7,802 nucleotides of DNA from Burkholderiales bacterium (GTDB lineage: Bacteria > Pseudomonadota > Gammaproteobacteria > Burkholderiales > Burkholderiaceae_F), in the NCBI GenBank assembly GCA_021205255.1, contig JAJPXW010000047.1:2877-10678 (forward strand), in the 5' to 3' direction. Shown here piece by piece: positions 7,026 through 7,802 of the stretch. A program made the translations under genes and the position numbers. The notes beneath the pieces are model-generated. The model was not told where the DNA came from and searched no databases. It saw only the letters and a program-made list of their open reading frames with translations. Position 1 is the stretch's first letter, and the number at the start of each line of letters is the position of its first letter.

Positions 7026-7325
7026 TTACAGTGAAAGATTATTTGAGATGTAGTGGGCTGAGAAATAGCCGATTAACACGAAACAAACTGAGATGAAAAG
7101 CCACATGAAAGCCAGTGTCCTTATAGCTTGCAATAATTTTTCCCGTAGTAAGGGCGAGACGTTCTCGGCCGATAAGGCCTTAGCGAACTGACTGTACCAG
7201 CACCCAATATAAGTGCCGATAATGATGGGAATGATGCCCCAATAGATGCTGGAATCAGTGAATCCAATAAGGAAGCCGCAACCTGTGAGGAAACAGAGAT
7301 TAAGAACAGTATGGATAGTGATCAT
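7026..7325 (-). CDS. Small three-helix membrane protein, function unknown
   Basis: This 99-residue hydrophobic protein has three likely transmembrane helices, at about 5-23, 27-44 and 70-90. They are separated by a very short turn (TDSS) and a longer charged loop (about 46-68, containing KALSAENVSPLLREK). It would sit in the inner membrane. I do not recognise the family. Size and layout recall small accessory membrane proteins such as AtpI-like proteins, but no diagnostic motif is present and no ATP synthase genes are near. The start is well supported: a GAGGAG ribosome binding site lies 6 nt before the ATG. A likely terminator follows the stop, so it may be monocistronic. It lies in the same direction as the sbcC-like gene and ends about 75 nt before it. 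Length, helix content and the ribosome binding site make it a real gene. Function cannot be assigned. Confidence 0.75.
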   Translation of the reverse strand: MITIHTVLNLCFLTGCGFLIGFTDSSIYWGIIPIIIGTYIGCWYSQFAKALSAENVSPLLREKLLQAIRTLAFMWLFISVCFVLIGYFSAHYISNNLSL

Positions 7326-7331
7326 GAATGA

Positions 7332-7337
7332 CTCCTC
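7332..7337 (-). promoter_or_regulatory. Strong Shine-Dalgarno for small membrane gene
   Basis: The - strand reads GAGGAG, then TCATTC, then the ATG at 7325, which is near-ideal complementarity and spacing. It fixes the start codon and argues that this short ORF is translated. It is the clearest ribosome binding site among the complete genes of the window, together with GGAGG at 1693-1697. Confidence 0.75.
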
Positions 7338-7424
7338 GAAAGTTACAGAAATTTAGCAGAAAGAGCATTAAAAGGCTGCATCTACGGACTTGCACAAAAG
7401 AAGTGCATGGCCATTGCAAACCTC

Positions 7425-7442
7425 TTCTCATAGTTCTCATAG
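7425..7442. repeat. Two-copy 9-bp tandem direct repeat
   Basis: TTCTCATAG occurs twice back to back (7425-7433 and 7434-7442) with no mismatch. It is probably a slippage duplication, lying just before the purine-rich octamer array. No function can be inferred. Confidence 0.6.
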
Positions 7443-7463
7443 ATTAGAGAGTTGCAAGAAATG

Positions 7464-7527
7464 AAAGTAACAAAGTAACAAAGAAACGCAGAAACGAATA
7501 AACGGAGAAAAGGAGAAACGGAGAAGA
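7464..7527. repeat. Degenerate 8-bp tandem repeat array, eight units
   Basis: Eight consecutive 8-bp units run without a gap: AAAGTAAC, AAAGTAAC, AAAGAAAC, GCAGAAAC, GAATAAAC, GGAGAAAA, GGAGAAAC and GGAGAAGA. The consensus on the + strand is RRAGAAAC, and GTTTCTYY on the - strand. The unit drifts from AAAGTAAC at the left to GGAGAAAC at the right, as expected from old slippage or unit duplication followed by mutation. The period is not a multiple of three and the array is not in a reading frame. There are no spacers, so it is not a CRISPR array. It lies about 140 nt upstream of the membrane gene, on that gene's 5' side. Confidence 0.7.
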
Positions 7528-7802
7528 ACAAAGAGAAGGCCTCGAAAGACTAGTTTTAATTACTTCATTAGTCAGTAAGGAAGAAGCCGAGACCGAAGTT
7601 AGAGAATTTAGGGCGACACGAAGGGGTGAGGGAGGAACTACTTAGAAAGGGGTAGAAAATAGTAAAAATTAGCTAGAAAAAAGCCCTTCCAATCGAACCC
7701 TAGGGGGATATCAGCCCAATACAGGCGGGGTGTGTGGGCAATTTAAATTCATTAAATATATTTTCTCTCTAAAAAGTGAAAATAGTTGTTATTTGAGAAT
7801 GT

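Larger units (their letters stand above)
7326..7802. other. Gene-free intergenic region with purine-rich and AT-rich segments
   Basis: I find no credible coding sequence here on either strand; the ATG-initiated frames are only a few to about 22 codons long and lack ribosome binding sites. From about 7441 to 7680 the + strand is strongly purine-rich (about four purines in five over 7441-7550), including the octamer array annotated separately. Around 7681-7740 the sequence becomes GC-richer, with the CCCTAGGG palindrome at 7698-7705. The last 60 nt are AT-rich. On the - strand there, TTTTCA and TATATT are separated by 16 nt, a possible but unproven promoter that would give the membrane gene a leader of about 400 nt. 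No tRNA or rRNA was recognised. Confidence 0.6.

Noticed and set aside
7026..7325. AtpI (ATP synthase protein I) identity for the membrane protein
   Set aside because: Size and helix content are only loosely similar. No diagnostic motif or atp gene is nearby.
7300..7368. 22-codon hydrophobic frame on the - strand overlapping the start of the membrane gene
   Set aside because: No ribosome binding site precedes its ATG, and it overlaps a well-supported gene in another frame. It is too short to support.
7464..7527. CRISPR array
   Set aside because: The units are 8 bp and contiguous, with no unique spacers and no cas genes nearby.
7686..7706. TTCGATT on the - strand, resembling a tRNA T-loop
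   Set aside because: The flanking bases do not form a T-stem and no matching anticodon or D arm is present, so this is not a tRNA or a tRNA remnant I can support.
7714..7739. GCCCA/TGGGC inverted repeat as a terminator
   Set aside because: The stem is only 5 bp with a 16-nt loop and no T-run follows it.

Overview
The window is moderately AT-rich bacterial DNA, probably from a Gram-negative, proteobacterium-like genome. The YigZ protein closely matches the enterobacterial type in its core motifs (KKSRFIT, DARHNCWAF, SDDGEPKGTAGRP), and the transglutaminase-like protein carries the bacterial N-terminal domain. No rRNA, tRNA or plasmid marker is present, so I do not name a genus.

Left half, + strand (1-3269): four tightly packed genes that look like one operon. 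They are a transglutaminase-like thiol hydrolase (5' end cut by the window edge), two tandem paralogues of the M14 succinylglutamate desuccinylase/aspartoacylase family, and a YigZ/IMPACT protein. Junctions are a 3-nt gap, a 4-nt ATGA overlap and an 11-nt gap. The first deacylase keeps a complete zinc and catalytic set. The second has lost one zinc histidine (H to R) and the catalytic glutamate (E to S), so the pair looks like an enzyme plus a pseudoenzyme partner. A thiol amidase/transglutaminase beside deacylases suggests peptide or N-acyl amino acid metabolism. The substrate is unknown.

Right half, - strand: a 1222-residue SbcC/Rad50-type coiled-coil protein (3282-6950) faces the operon, with only 12 nt between stop codons. 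It has the correct architecture: half ATPase head, long coiled coil, CPLC zinc hook, long coiled coil, half head. However, the Walker A, Q-loop, ABC signature, Walker B and H-loop residues are all replaced, each at the expected spacing and within an uninterrupted reading frame. This is the most unusual thing in the window: an apparently ATPase-dead SbcC that keeps its hook and arms. No sbcD nuclease gene is next to it. Upstream of it is a 99-residue three-helix membrane protein of unknown function, with a strong ribosome binding site and a probable terminator separating it from the sbcC-like gene.

Right edge (7326-7802): 477 nt with no credible gene. It holds a degenerate but perfectly phased array of eight 8-bp units (consensus RRAGAAAC, 7464-7527), within a stretch strongly purine-rich on the + strand, then an AT-rich segment at the edge that may contain promoters.
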